A stretch of 64,000 bases of DNA from Parvularculaceae bacterium (GTDB lineage Bacteria > Pseudomonadota > Alphaproteobacteria > Caulobacterales > Parvularculaceae): the NCBI GenBank assembly GCA_021776475.1, contig JAJFFV010000005.1, forward strand, positions 248,001-312,000, read 5' to 3'. This document shows, piece by piece, positions 52,205 through 61,016 of this stretch. The notes beneath the pieces were generated by a model. The model made no database searches and was not told the origin of the DNA. It saw nothing but the letters and a program-made list of their open reading frames with translations. How positions within the stretch are numbered: the first letter of the stretch is position 1; every line of letters begins with the position of its first letter. The position numbers and the translations under genes are program-made.

Positions 52205-52618
52205 TCACGCGATCAGTTCCAGGTCTTTGGCCTTTTGAATGGCTTGTGTGCGGCGCTGAACCTCCAGCTTTTCATAAAGCCGCGCGATATGCGTTTTGAC
52301 CGTATTGGGCGAAATACCAAGACTGCGAGCAATCTCCTTGTTGCTCTGACCGCTGGCCAGCAACTCAAGCACATCATATTCCCGGTCACTGATGCCAAGA
52401 GATTTTAGCGCCGCGAGGTTTTGCTCAAACGCACCCGGTGTGGTTTTTCGGGTCAACCTGTGACCAGCCCAGACACCGAGCCCAGTAAACGATGCGGCAA
52501 TCAGGGCGATGTAGATTTCAGTTGAAAATACACGTGTTAGATATTTGTATTGCAGCCATTCCAGCAGGAATGCCGCCACCGCAATCACCAATGCATATAT
52601 GGCAATTGTCTTCTTCAT
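52205..52618 (-). CDS. Membrane-anchored LuxR-type regulator
   Basis: ATG 52618 gives 137 residues. Two N-terminal membrane helices (IAIYALVIAVAAFLLEWLQYKY; IYIALIAASFTGLGVWAGHRL) precede a LuxR HTH (SDREYDVLELLASGQSNKEIARSLGISPNTVKTHIARLYEKLEV). A membrane-tethered HTH without a receiver probably responds to membrane state or to the partner DUF4199 protein (inference). Confidence 0.88.
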   Translation of the reverse strand: MKKTIAIYALVIAVAAFLLEWLQYKYLTRVFSTEIYIALIAASFTGLGVWAGHRLTRKTTPGAFEQNLAALKSLGISDREYDVLELLASGQSNKEIARSLGISPNTVKTHIARLYEKLEVQRRTQAIQKAKDLELIA

Positions 52619-52626
52619 CCGGAACA

Positions 52627-53505
52627 CTAGTCGTTGTCTTTAGCAAATACCGGCTCTATGCGCACCACATGAGACCAGCCGGCACTGACATAGACACGCT
52701 CGCCCTTGCCGGTCAGATCCATGATCGTGCTCAGCATATGTTCATCCCGCACATTATTGGCCTGCTCAAAAAGCTCACCGGTGTACCCGGGCATCGATGT
52801 GCCAAACCCCGTATCCCGCCAATCAGATTCAGTCGGGAAATCACGTGCCCAGATCCGGTCAATGTCCTCGATCGAGGTAATCGTGCCACGAATACCCACC
52901 CGGTCACCGCGATCCTTAATCAGGCTGCTGACAATTTCATCGGCGTTCTGCAGGCGGAAATTATTCTCGACGCTACCCCAATAGGGACGAAGGATTATGA
53001 ATAAGGCAACCTGCTCACGACTGTGTGTTCGCCTCAAGGCTGCAATCTCGTCTTTCTTAGACAGCTCCCATGAAAACAAAGGGAGGCGCGCTTTACGGGC
53101 AAGCGCCGCGACCTGACCGGATTCACCGAAAGTTTCCACCGGATCCATTAAGTACGGCAACAAAAAGCCCATGCGCCCTTCGACCAGAGCGATTGTGGGC
53201 TGAAATTCTTCCCATGTTTTTATAATCATTCGGAACTGCGCATCACCCGGCAGACGACCGTGCTCCGCGCCAAACAAAAAGACCGCGCCTTCCTTCAACG
53301 GGTCCACCCTGAACAGGTAGGGTGGTTTGATTTTCGCGGCGGCCGTGTCGTACTCTTCCCAACTCACAAGTGCGTACTCGACCCGACGGTCCTTTGAAAT
53401 TGGGAATGTGTCGGGCGAGCGCCACGAAAAAAAGTAGGCCCAGACGCTGCCTACAACAGCCAACACCGCGACGAACAAAACCAACCGGGAGATAAAACGC
53501 ATCAT
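52627..53505 (-). CDS. TraB/Tiki-like membrane-anchored protein
   Basis: ATG 53505 (MMRFISRLVLFVAVLAVVGSVWAYFF) gives 292 residues; the track start adds 16. After the signal anchor, the domain shows VFLFGAEHGRLPGDAQF, TIALVEGRMG, NNVRDEHMLSTIMDLTGKGERVYVSAGWSHVVRIEPV. The E-H-G and late W-S-H pattern belongs to the TraB/Tiki/erythromycin-esterase-like superfamily. It lacks the CxxC type seen in GumN proteins. Substrate unknown. Confidence 0.65.
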   Translation of the reverse strand: MMRFISRLVLFVAVLAVVGSVWAYFFSWRSPDTFPISKDRRVEYALVSWEEYDTAAAKIKPPYLFRVDPLKEGAVFLFGAEHGRLPGDAQFRMIIKTWEEFQPTIALVEGRMGFLLPYLMDPVETFGESGQVAALARKARLPLFSWELSKKDEIAALRRTHSREQVALFIILRPYWGSVENNFRLQNADEIVSSLIKDRGDRVGIRGTITSIEDIDRIWARDFPTESDWRDTGFGTSMPGYTGELFEQANNVRDEHMLSTIMDLTGKGERVYVSAGWSHVVRIEPVFAKDND

Positions 53506-53586
53506 GGCGTCCACTATACCGGCATTCATCTTTCGTACAATCGGCTCAAACACACAAACAATCGGCCCATCTGGGCGTGTTTGTCG

Positions 53587-54093
53587 TCAGCCGCGACCAA
53601 AATAGTCCCGCTTGCTAAGGGGCACGCCTTGTGACCGCAGGATCGAATAAGTGGTGGTCACGTGAAAGTAGAAATTCGGAAAGTTGAAATGCAGGAGGTA
53701 CGCTTGGCCAGTAAACTCCATCTCCTGATCAGCAATTTTCAGCTTGATTTCGCGAGTTTCTGACCCATCGATGTCGCCTTTTTCAAAACCCGAGACAAAC
53801 TCGAGAGTTTTGGCGAGGCGGGCATGGAGGTCAGCAAAACTGCTCTCATTGTCTTCCCATGATGGTATATCGACGCCGGCGAGCCGGGCCGCGCCGCCTT
53901 TTGCCAGATCGGCGGCAATCTGTATCTGCCGGGAGAGCGGATGCATGTCCGGCGCAAGGCGGGCGTTGAAGAAAACCTGCTCATCTATGTCGCGCTCTTT
54001 GGCGTTAATTTGTCCTTTTTTGAGCACATGAGTGACGGCTGTCAGCATCGACTGATAGACCGGGATTGAAGCGTCATACATTGTCAAAGACAT
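53587..54093 (-). CDS. DUF1993 (DinB-like fold) protein
   Basis: The 168-residue protein starts MSLTMYDASIPVYQSMLTAVTHVLKKG and has ARLAPDMHPLSRQIQIAADLAKGGAARLAG and QAYLLHFNFPNFYFHVTTTYSILRSQGVPLSKRDYFG, all characteristic of DUF1993. These are DinB-like four-helix proteins of unknown activity. A TAACTT/AAGTTA palindrome 22-42 bp upstream may be a regulator site. Confidence 0.93.
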   Translation of the reverse strand: MSLTMYDASIPVYQSMLTAVTHVLKKGQINAKERDIDEQVFFNARLAPDMHPLSRQIQIAADLAKGGAARLAGVDIPSWEDNESSFADLHARLAKTLEFVSGFEKGDIDGSETREIKLKIADQEMEFTGQAYLLHFNFPNFYFHVTTTYSILRSQGVPLSKRDYFGRG

Positions 54094-54114
54094 GGGGGTT
54101 CCTTGGGGTTGAAG

Positions 54115-54135
54115 TAACTTTCAAATTGCAAGTTA
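54115..54135. promoter_or_regulatory. Palindrome upstream of the DUF1993 gene
   Basis: TAACTT-tcaaattgc-AAGTTA is a 6-bp-arm inverted repeat just before the DUF1993 start. A further GCAAGTTA half site occurs near 54168. Size and spacing fit an HxlR- or MarR-type site; no such regulator is encoded nearby. Confidence 0.4.
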
Positions 54136-54184
54136 TATTCAGGCACCACCCGCGTCAAGCGGAAGCTGCAAGTTAGGAAGCGTC

Positions 54185-54925
54185 CTAACCGTCCGCCAAC
54201 ACAACGTAGCGCTTGTTATCGACAGCCATGACAGGCGGTGTTTTTTTTCGCTCAAACGCATCATAACCGGTTTTGAGATTACGCCAGAACGCTGACCAAT
54301 CGGACGACCGGTTTTTGTGCAGATTCCCTTCGCTCATGCGAAACGGAAAAATATGGACAGGCACATTCTCCTGCCCGTTTATCAGTGCCCGTTCAATCAA
54401 GTGGTAAATCTCTTCAATTGCAGCATCCGTCATGGCGTAACAGCCAATTGAAACGCAGTCGCCATGAACCATCAAATAGCTACCGGTGCGGCCATGGGCC
54501 CGATCATACTGATTGGGGAAGCCGATATTGAAGCTCAAATGATAGCTGCTGTTCGGGTTCAGAGCCGACCGGGAGACCGAATAAAAACCCTCCGGTGCCT
54601 GATTGTCGCCTTCCCGCAATTTTGGACCAAGAGAGCCCGACCAGGCGCAGACAGGATAGGTCTTTAACAGCCGATAGGAGGCATTCTCGCCACTTTGCAT
54701 CCAGAGCTCAAGCTCGCTTTCTTGTTTAAAGAGGCGAATGAACACGGGATCTCCAGCAACGACACCGGCCCGGTCCAGCAACGCCGGTACTGTCGGCGGC
54801 CCGCCAGTTCGATATTCAGCGGACAACCCTTGTACGCCATCACAAGAGCTAGCGATCGCTATGACCATACAGGCAAGCAAAGCAACCATCAGGTCGTTAG
54901 CAGGTTTGGTATTGCAAGCCAACAT
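54185..54925 (-). CDS. L,D-transpeptidase (YkuD fold) family protein
   Basis: The 246-residue protein has a hydrophobic signal region with a possible lipobox (AIASSC). A YkuD catalytic domain follows: VFIRLFKQESELELWMQ, GDNQAPEGFYSVSR, SFNIGFPNQYDRAHGRTGSYLMVHGDCVSIGCYAMTD, with the conserved His and catalytic Cys in HGDCVSIGC. Enzymes of this fold crosslink peptidoglycan or attach lipoproteins; the closest layout is the murein L,D-transpeptidase YafK group. It acts in the periplasm. Confidence 0.9.
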   Translation of the reverse strand: MLACNTKPANDLMVALLACMVIAIASSCDGVQGLSAEYRTGGPPTVPALLDRAGVVAGDPVFIRLFKQESELELWMQSGENASYRLLKTYPVCAWSGSLGPKLREGDNQAPEGFYSVSRSALNPNSSYHLSFNIGFPNQYDRAHGRTGSYLMVHGDCVSIGCYAMTDAAIEEIYHLIERALINGQENVPVHIFPFRMSEGNLHKNRSSDWSAFWRNLKTGYDAFERKKTPPVMAVDNKRYVVLADG

Positions 54926-55043
54926 GGAGCGGAGCCGTTACAGAACTTCTGCATTCATCCTGACACAGGGAGGCCGCCATGCACTTTACAAGTTGGTGAA
55001 CTTTTGATTGAAGCAATCCAAACCGCTGATTGGCAAAACTGGA

Positions 55044-56444
55044 TCAACCGCGGCGCCAGGTTGTACCCTCAGGGCCGTCCTCAAAAATGACGCTTGCTGC
55101 CGCCAACTGGTCTCGAATATCATCGGCTCGGGCAAAGTCCTTGGCTTTGCGTGCGGCGGCACGCTCTCCAAGTAGGGCGTCGATCGCCGCATCATCCAGC
55201 GCTTTGTCAGCGGCCCTGCCTTTCAGCCACCTGCCAGGGTCAGCTTCAAAGAAGCCCAACAAATTACCGGCGGCCAGCAGCTCAGACTTTGCGGTTGCCC
55301 GGTCGGCGCCCGTCGCTTTCACAGCCAGCTCACGCAAAGAATGAAGTGCAGCAAATGCTTCAGGCGTGTTCAGATCGTCATTGAGCGCCTCAGCGACACG
55401 GGTAGGCATTGCAACATTGACAATTTCAACATCCGACAAATCATTCAGTACACGATAAAACCGATCCAATTGCTTTTTGGATTGCTCGAGCAATCCGTCG
55501 GTCCATTCAAGTGGCTGGCGATACTGCGCCGACAGCAGCGCCCAACGCAGGACTTCGCCTTCCCACGATTTCAAGAGCTCATTGGGGGTGACGATGTTGC
55601 CAACGGATTTGGACATCTTGTCCTTACCCATATTAAGAAAGCCATTGTGCAGCCAAAACCGTGCAAGCGGCACATTGCCGGTTTCCAGAGCGCAGCAACT
55701 CTGGGCGATTTCGTTTTCGTGGTGAGGAAAACGCAAATCCTGCCCGCCGCCATGAATGTCGATTGTTTCTTCGAAGGCCGCTTCAATCATCGCCGAGCAT
55801 TCAAGATGCCAGCCCGGGCGCCCTTTGCCTGACAATCCCCAACCAGTTGGTGCTTTCCAGCCCGGCTCATTTTCTGAACTCGGTTTCCACAATACAAAAT
55901 CGGCCGCGTCATGTTTGTACGGCGCAACCTCGACGCGAGCGCCGGCGATGATCTCTTCTTGATCGAGTTTGGACAATTTGCCGTACTCAGCAAAGCTCTT
56001 TACCCTGAAGAGAATATGCTCTTGTTCAGTATAGGCATGCTGTTTTTCAAGAAGTGTTGTGATCAATGCCTGCATTTCAGGGATATGCTCAGTTGCCCGA
56101 GGCTCCAGGGTCGGCGGCAATACGCCGAGCGCGCCGGTGTCTTGCCGGTAGATCTCGGCATATTTCTCGGTAATTGCCGCTATCGGCTCGCCACTTTCTT
56201 GTGAAGCCCTGATAATTTTGTCGTCGATGTCGGTGAAATTGCGCGCGTAGACGACCGCATCCCTGCCATATTGCGCGCGCAACCAGCGGAACAGTACATC
56301 GAAAACCACCGGTGGCCTTGCGTTACCGATATGGGCGTAGGAGTAAACAGTAGGCCCGCAGACATACATCGTCACCCGGGACCTTTTTTGCGGAACAAAC
56401 GTCTCTTTTTTACCGGAATAAGTATTGAAAAGTTGAAGGGTCAT
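55044..56444 (-). CDS. cysS: Cysteinyl-tRNA synthetase
   Basis: The 466-residue class I enzyme has CGPTVYSYAHIGNARPPVVFDVL with the HIGN signature and zinc cysteine. WHLECSAMIEAAF and HHENEIAQS (other zinc ligands) and the KMSKS loop (MGKDKMSKSVGN) are present. It charges tRNA-Cys. The gene ends with a C-terminal anticodon domain of normal length and appears monocistronic. Confidence 0.97.
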   Translation of the reverse strand: MTLQLFNTYSGKKETFVPQKRSRVTMYVCGPTVYSYAHIGNARPPVVFDVLFRWLRAQYGRDAVVYARNFTDIDDKIIRASQESGEPIAAITEKYAEIYRQDTGALGVLPPTLEPRATEHIPEMQALITTLLEKQHAYTEQEHILFRVKSFAEYGKLSKLDQEEIIAGARVEVAPYKHDAADFVLWKPSSENEPGWKAPTGWGLSGKGRPGWHLECSAMIEAAFEETIDIHGGGQDLRFPHHENEIAQSCCALETGNVPLARFWLHNGFLNMGKDKMSKSVGNIVTPNELLKSWEGEVLRWALLSAQYRQPLEWTDGLLEQSKKQLDRFYRVLNDLSDVEIVNVAMPTRVAEALNDDLNTPEAFAALHSLRELAVKATGADRATAKSELLAAGNLLGFFEADPGRWLKGRAADKALDDAAIDALLGERAAARKAKDFARADDIRDQLAAASVIFEDGPEGTTWRRG

Positions 56445-56700
56445 TTGGCGAGAATCTCAAACATTTAAGAAAAGACAGCAAAAACAAGCACTTGCCGGCT
56501 GAAAATCAGACCTTTCAGCTACAAAATATATCCTTGAATAACAATGGGTTACAGGATTTCTGCATGGTTTTTCTGCATTCTCACGCAAGAGTTAGTGGCA
56601 TTTCCTTAGCCCGCCTCTTATCTTTAATCCAGCGGCTCGGCGGAAATAAACTCCCCCAAAGACGCGAACGTGTAATCGCACCTAACGATAGGACAGGCTC
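56445..56700. promoter_or_regulatory. Divergent gap between cysS and folE
   Basis: Promoters for both genes must lie here. The ORF 56492-56704 overlaps the folE start and is not supported. I see no known riboswitch fold. Confidence 0.35.
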
Positions 56701-57330
56701 ATGACCGCCATTGCCTACGATGTGATCTCTCGTGATGAAGATCAGGCCACCCAACATGTCAATCCAACTCCCTCCCGCGCTGAAGCCGAGGCGGCCGTGC
56801 GCACCCTTATCCGGTGGGCCGGCGACGACCCGGCCCGAGAAGGCCTGATCGACACGCCGAAGCGCGTTGCCAAAGCGTTTGAAGAATGGTTCTCCGGGTA
56901 CAATGATGATCCCGAAGAATTGCTGTCGCGAACTTTCGAGGAAGTCGAGGGTTATGACGACATCGTGCTATTGAGGGATATCCGCCTTGAAAGCTATTGC
57001 GAACACCACATGGCGCCGATCATCGGCAAAGCTCACATCGCCTATTTGCCTTCTGATAAAGTTGTGGGGATCTCCAAGCTGGCCCGTCTCGTCGATGCGT
57101 TTTCAAAACGATTGCAGATCCAGGAAAAGCTGACGGCGCAAATCGCTGACACACTGGAAAATGTACTTGAGCCGCTTGGTGTGGCCATCATGATCGAGGC
57201 GGAACATCAGTGCATGTCGACAAGGGGTGTTCATAAACATGGCGTCGATACGATTACGACACGGTTTACCGGTGTTTTCAAAGATGACCCGAAGATGGAA
57301 GAACGCTTTTTGCGCCTGATCCGTCCGTAA
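56701..57330 (+). CDS. folE: GTP cyclohydrolase I
   Basis: The 209-residue protein has the type I signature: [25 protein letters not shown], zinc ligands in [22 protein letters not shown] and [15 protein letters not shown], and [21 protein letters not shown]. It converts GTP to 7,8-dihydroneopterin triphosphate for folate or queuosine synthesis. An 11-bp hairpin follows the stop. Confidence 0.97.
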   Translation: MTAIAYDVISRDEDQATQHVNPTPSRAEAEAAVRTLIRWAGDDPAREGLIDTPKRVAKAFEEWFSGYNDDPEELLSRTFEEVEGYDDIVLLRDIRLESYCEHHMAPIIGKAHIAYLPSDKVVGISKLARLVDAFSKRLQIQEKLTAQIADTLENVLEPLGVAIMIEAEHQCMSTRGVHKHGVDTITTRFTGVFKDDPKMEERFLRLIRP

Positions 57331-57342
57331 ACACATTGCTAA

Positions 57343-57373
57343 CCCGGTCCGTTTGCATGGTGAACGGATCGGG
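57343..57373 (+). terminator. Hairpin after folE
   Basis: CCCGGTCCGTT-tgcatggtg-AACGGATCGGG forms an 11-bp stem with one G-T pair. No T-run follows, so termination may be partial or it may only stabilise the mRNA. Confidence 0.45.
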
Positions 57374-57448
57374 ACAAATCCTCCGCAGTCTTTAACGAAT
57401 ATTTACCCGCTGGAGTATATGCTCACGCTGACATTCAAGGTATGCTGC

Positions 57449-57919
57449 ATGACGAGTTCAGACAATATCCCGGAAAATGACGACGACGTCACCTTACTGG
57501 CGGAGTTCTGGCGCTCTCCATTTGCGGTGGCGGCGGCAGTTTTGCTCACCGCGCAGACCACCATGATGCTGTATGCAGCATTGACCGGCCGGGATTTAAA
57601 CTTTGTCATGACCATGCCGATGATCCTGATCGCCGCAATGATGCTGGTCGCCGGTGTCTGGCCCGGCTGGAATTATATCGCACTGTCATCAGACGGGTTT
57701 GAACAGCATGCAGGCCTGACTGGCATCAGAACCAGCTGGAAAAAAGTGCAGCATGTAAGGGTATTTCCAAGCTGGGTTGAAATCCGCCATGTCGATGGCA
57801 ACAAGCCCGGTGAGAAAAAAGTTAGAACCGTGCGTCTGCTCAACCGTTACGGGCTTGCGCCTGATGACTTCGGCCGCATGATTGAAGAGCGCTGGCGCGC
57901 AGCTCGTGGGCTGGAATAA
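57449..57919 (+). CDS. Two-helix membrane protein with PH-like C-terminal domain
   Basis: ATG 57449 (156 residues, MTSSDNIPENDDDVTLLAEFW) is preferred over the track start 57353. Two membrane helices (FAVAAAVLLTAQTTMMLYAAL; MTMPMILIAAMMLVAGVW) precede a small beta domain (NYIALSSDGFEQHAGLTGIRTSWKKVQHVRVFPSWVEIRH), like bacterial PH-type domains. TTAA-N7-TTAC at 57392-57406 is close to a CtrA box, 43 bp before the start. A terminator follows at 57958. Confidence 0.6.
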   Translation: MTSSDNIPENDDDVTLLAEFWRSPFAVAAAVLLTAQTTMMLYAALTGRDLNFVMTMPMILIAAMMLVAGVWPGWNYIALSSDGFEQHAGLTGIRTSWKKVQHVRVFPSWVEIRHVDGNKPGEKKVRTVRLLNRYGLAPDDFGRMIEERWRAARGLE

Positions 57920-57957
57920 TCGTTCGCCCAAATCTCTGACACCGCGTACAAACATCA

Positions 57958-57980
57958 GGCACCTTGACGGTGCCGTTTTT
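57958..57980 (+). terminator. Rho-independent terminator before the MATE gene
   Basis: GGCACC-ttgac-GGTGCC followed by G and TTTTT. It lies only 17 nt before the MATE start codon, so the MATE gene needs readthrough or a promoter inside or upstream of the hairpin. Confidence 0.7.
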
Positions 57981-57997
57981 GTTGGGCTGCATATCGA

Positions 57998-59365
57998 ATG
58001 TCTGAGCCGATCACCTATGCGCGCGTCATAAAGCTCGCCTGGCCGGCGAGTATTGCCTCGCTGATTACGCCCATACTCGGACTGACCGATGCAACAGTGC
58101 TTGGGTATTCGGCGCGGCCATTTGATGTTGGCGCTGTCGGCCTTGCAGCTGCTATCTTTTCCCTTGCCTACTGGACGTTTGGCTTTCTGCGCATGTCGAC
58201 CGCCGGCCTGACCGCACAGGCGGTTGGCGCAGGTCACGAAGCCAAGGCGAGACGTATCTTGGCACAATCAGTCGGCTTCGGCGGCGCTCTAGGCCTTGTC
58301 CTCATGCTACTGCAGGCACCGTTTGGCGACTTGTCGTTCTGGCTCATGACACGGGGCGCCACGGTCGAGGCGGAAACAATTGCTGCTGCGGAGGCCTATT
58401 ACAATATGCGCATCTGGGGCGCGCCAGTTGTGTTGATGACAGCCGGCATGCTTGGCTGGCTAACAGCGCGGGGGCGTACTGACCTTTTAATGGCTATCGT
58501 CGTCATCATGACGTTTCTTAATATGGGCCTCGATATGCTGTTTGTGCTCAAATTCGACTGGGCGGCCAAAGGGATCGCCGCTGGTACATTGATTGCCGAA
58601 GTGACCGGCGCAGCTCTGGCCGGGCTTGCTATTTTGTTCGTGCTGAAAGGCAATGACGGGATCAAAGCCCACTGGTGCGGGATCGACTATCTCTCCAGGC
58701 GGTCCATGCGGCGCCTGGCGGCAGTCAATGTCGATATTTTTATCCGTACATTCATTCTCTCCCTCGCATATGTGTATTTCGTCCAGCAAAGCGGCGTTTT
58801 TGGAGACCTGACGCTTTCTGCCAATCAGCTTCTCTTGCAGTTCTTTCTGGTGACTGGGCTCGCTCTTGACGGACCTGCGATCGCGGCGGAGACATTCGTC
58901 GGGCAGTCTCTTGGTGCAGCAAAGGAAGAAGTGAGGCGCGACCGATTCAATGAAGCAACACGAAAAACCTGTATCGTGGGCGGCATGGGTGCTCTCATTT
59001 TGTCTGCCTTTTATGTCGTATTCGGAGATATACTGATTAATCTCACGGCCCCTGATCCCGGCATCAATGGAGCGGCTAGAGACTATTTCATCTGGATTGT
59101 TGTCAGTCCGATCATGGTTGCCGCAGCGTTCCAGCTGGATGGCATTTATATCGGGGCAACACGCTCCCAAGCGCTACGAAACTCGATGATTGTTTCCGGC
59201 ATTGTTTATGTCATTGCCATCAACGGCTTCGCGCCATCGCTCACCAATCATGGCTTATGGCTGGCCTTCACGGCGTTTATGCTGGTTCGGGCACTAACCC
59301 TCATTCTCGCCTGGCCAGGTTTTGCGCTTCTGGTTCTGAACGGTTTGCAAGAGGAGGAAGGGTAA
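57998..59365 (+). CDS. MATE family efflux transporter (DinF-like)
   Basis: The 455-residue protein has twelve membrane helices in two homologous halves. Signatures are YARVIKLAWPASIASLITPILGLTDATVLGY, FWTFGFLRMSTAGLTAQAVGAG and ALDGPAIAAETFVGQSLGAAK. The DinF branch exports organic cations or drugs with sodium or protons. It starts at ATG 57998 shortly after a terminator, with no strong ribosome site. Confidence 0.92.
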   Translation: MSEPITYARVIKLAWPASIASLITPILGLTDATVLGYSARPFDVGAVGLAAAIFSLAYWTFGFLRMSTAGLTAQAVGAGHEAKARRILAQSVGFGGALGLVLMLLQAPFGDLSFWLMTRGATVEAETIAAAEAYYNMRIWGAPVVLMTAGMLGWLTARGRTDLLMAIVVIMTFLNMGLDMLFVLKFDWAAKGIAAGTLIAEVTGAALAGLAILFVLKGNDGIKAHWCGIDYLSRRSMRRLAAVNVDIFIRTFILSLAYVYFVQQSGVFGDLTLSANQLLLQFFLVTGLALDGPAIAAETFVGQSLGAAKEEVRRDRFNEATRKTCIVGGMGALILSAFYVVFGDILINLTAPDPGINGAARDYFIWIVVSPIMVAAAFQLDGIYIGATRSQALRNSMIVSGIVYVIAINGFAPSLTNHGLWLAFTAFMLVRALTLILAWPGFALLVLNGLQEEEG

Positions 59366-59449
59366 TCAGCGTTTCCATCTGCTATGAATCTCGTCAAGCA
59401 TTGAGCGTTCGGGGTATGCCGCTTTCAACTCAAAAAAAGCAGACCGATA

Positions 59450-60312
59450 TGACCACATTCAACGAGCAGGTTTTCAACGACTGTTTCGGGCCAATCCTGC
59501 AGCAGCACAATGACTGCAAACCGCGTCTGCGGGCGATGCGCCAACACTTTCGCGACAATGCCGAAGCGTTTGCCCGTTTCATGCGCGCCAGATGTGACGG
59601 CACTTACGCGAGCGGCGGCTACAGTCATGTCGCACCCCGGGGTATCCAAATCCGGCACAGCTGCCGACGCCTTGCGATCATACAGAGAAACAACTGAAAG
59701 ATGTTCTGGCCGGCACCAGCATCGGCTGCGGGCCAAATGTTTTCGATGCGTGGGCCGGACGCTGGAAGGGCAGGTATTCATGGAACGATCAACAACCATC
59801 TGATGACAACCACCACATCTGGGATGATACGCGCCGGATCGAGGAACAGTGGGTACAACCGGTCAGCCAGTCCACCAAGGGGGAATTTGTCAATGGTGGG
59901 AATGTCGCGGAAAAGAAGCGACGCGGAGAAACCGATTTGGCAATCAATGTCTACGACCGTGAATGCGGTGTAACGGGATGGGTTTCCAAATTCGAAGACG
60001 GACAGCGCCACGAAATAATTCTTATCGCATACTGCATTCGGTCGGCTGATCTGGATTTCACAGGAACTCAATCCCCAGACCAAGCAACCGCTTAACGCTA
60101 ATGAGTGGATGGTCTTTTACGAATGGGTACAACCGCCTCGCTATGGCATGTTGGGCCGGAGGTTTCGAACCAATGGCGATGCTTTTGAAGACATCCATGC
60201 GGATGAACACGAACAACATGTCGGTGTATACGAAACACCGTTCGTTGATCGTATTGTCAAAGCGGCACTGGACATTGCAAAGGCAGTCAAAGAAATATTT
60301 GATGCAATCTGA
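59450..60312 (+). pseudogene. Frameshifted gene of unknown function
   Basis: Three protein-like segments lie in successive frames. MTTFNEQVFNDCFGPILQQHNDCKPRLRAMRQHF comes first. PCDHTEKQLKDVLAG, DAWAGRWKGRYSWND and CGVTGWVSKFEDGQ follow after a shift near 59640. ISQELNPQTKQPLNANEWMVFYEWVQPP, ending EIFDAI, follows after a second shift near 60045. Joined, they give about 285 residues. The segments are acidic and Trp-rich, with no recognised family. Two independent frameshifts suggest decay, although sequencing error cannot be excluded. Confidence 0.5.
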
Positions 60313-60450
60313 CGCGATCCGTGGCTGGTTCTAGAAGATAGGCAGGTCAACGGATATCCTGACGACATCAGCGCTCTAGTAGTTCCGCTGCGGACAATGC
60401 GACGAAGTCTTGCAAGCCGTTTGCAAGGTGATGTAGAGTCAACGAGATAA

Positions 60451-61014
60451 ATGATAGACACCAATTTATGGAGTTGTATGAAGGCCAAGCTGCCCAACGG
60501 TGTTCAGCGTTTCGACTTGAAAGACAATCAGGACGACCGGGGCAATCTCACAGAGCTTTTCCGAAGGGATTGGGGATTACCCGAATGCCGTCAAATCAAT
60601 CTGGTTTGCTCCAAGGCCAATGTCGTCAGAGGCGTTCACGTGCATCCCAACCATTCCGATTACTTATTGGTGCTTGAAGGAGAATTGCTCCTTGGAATGC
60701 AGGATTTGCGGCGAGCGTCTGAGACTTTTGGCTTAGCGGCGACCGCCACTCTCAGCGCAGATAATCCAACAGCCTGGTTTATTCCAGGAGGCGTTGCACA
60801 CGGATTCTACACACCCACTGCGACAAAATATCTCTATGGCCTGACAAATGAGTGGGAGGCTGGTGACGACTTCGGCTGTTGCTGGGACGACCCTGGGCTG
60901 GCCATTGTCTGGCCAGAACTCGAAGCACCAATTCTTTCCGAACGAGATATGAATGCACCGAGCCTGGATTCCGTGATGCAGAAGCTTGATTCATTGTCGA
61001 AAGATCCAAATTGA
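60451..61014 (+). CDS. dTDP-4-dehydrorhamnose 3,5-epimerase-like cupin
   Basis: The 187-residue protein resembles RmlC: FDLKDNQDDRGNLTELFRRDWGLPECRQINLVCSKANVVRGVHVHPNHSDYLLVLEGELLLGMQDLR, FIPGGVAHGFYTPTATKYLYGLTNEW. The active-site His in RGVHVH and Tyr-type positions fit the family, but the sugar substrate is not certain. An internal ATG at 60478 is possible. It ends just before the oxidoreductase gene, giving a two-gene sugar-nucleotide unit. Confidence 0.82.
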   Translation: MIDTNLWSCMKAKLPNGVQRFDLKDNQDDRGNLTELFRRDWGLPECRQINLVCSKANVVRGVHVHPNHSDYLLVLEGELLLGMQDLRRASETFGLAATATLSADNPTAWFIPGGVAHGFYTPTATKYLYGLTNEWEAGDDFGCCWDDPGLAIVWPELEAPILSERDMNAPSLDSVMQKLDSLSKDPN

Positions 61015-61016
61015 TC

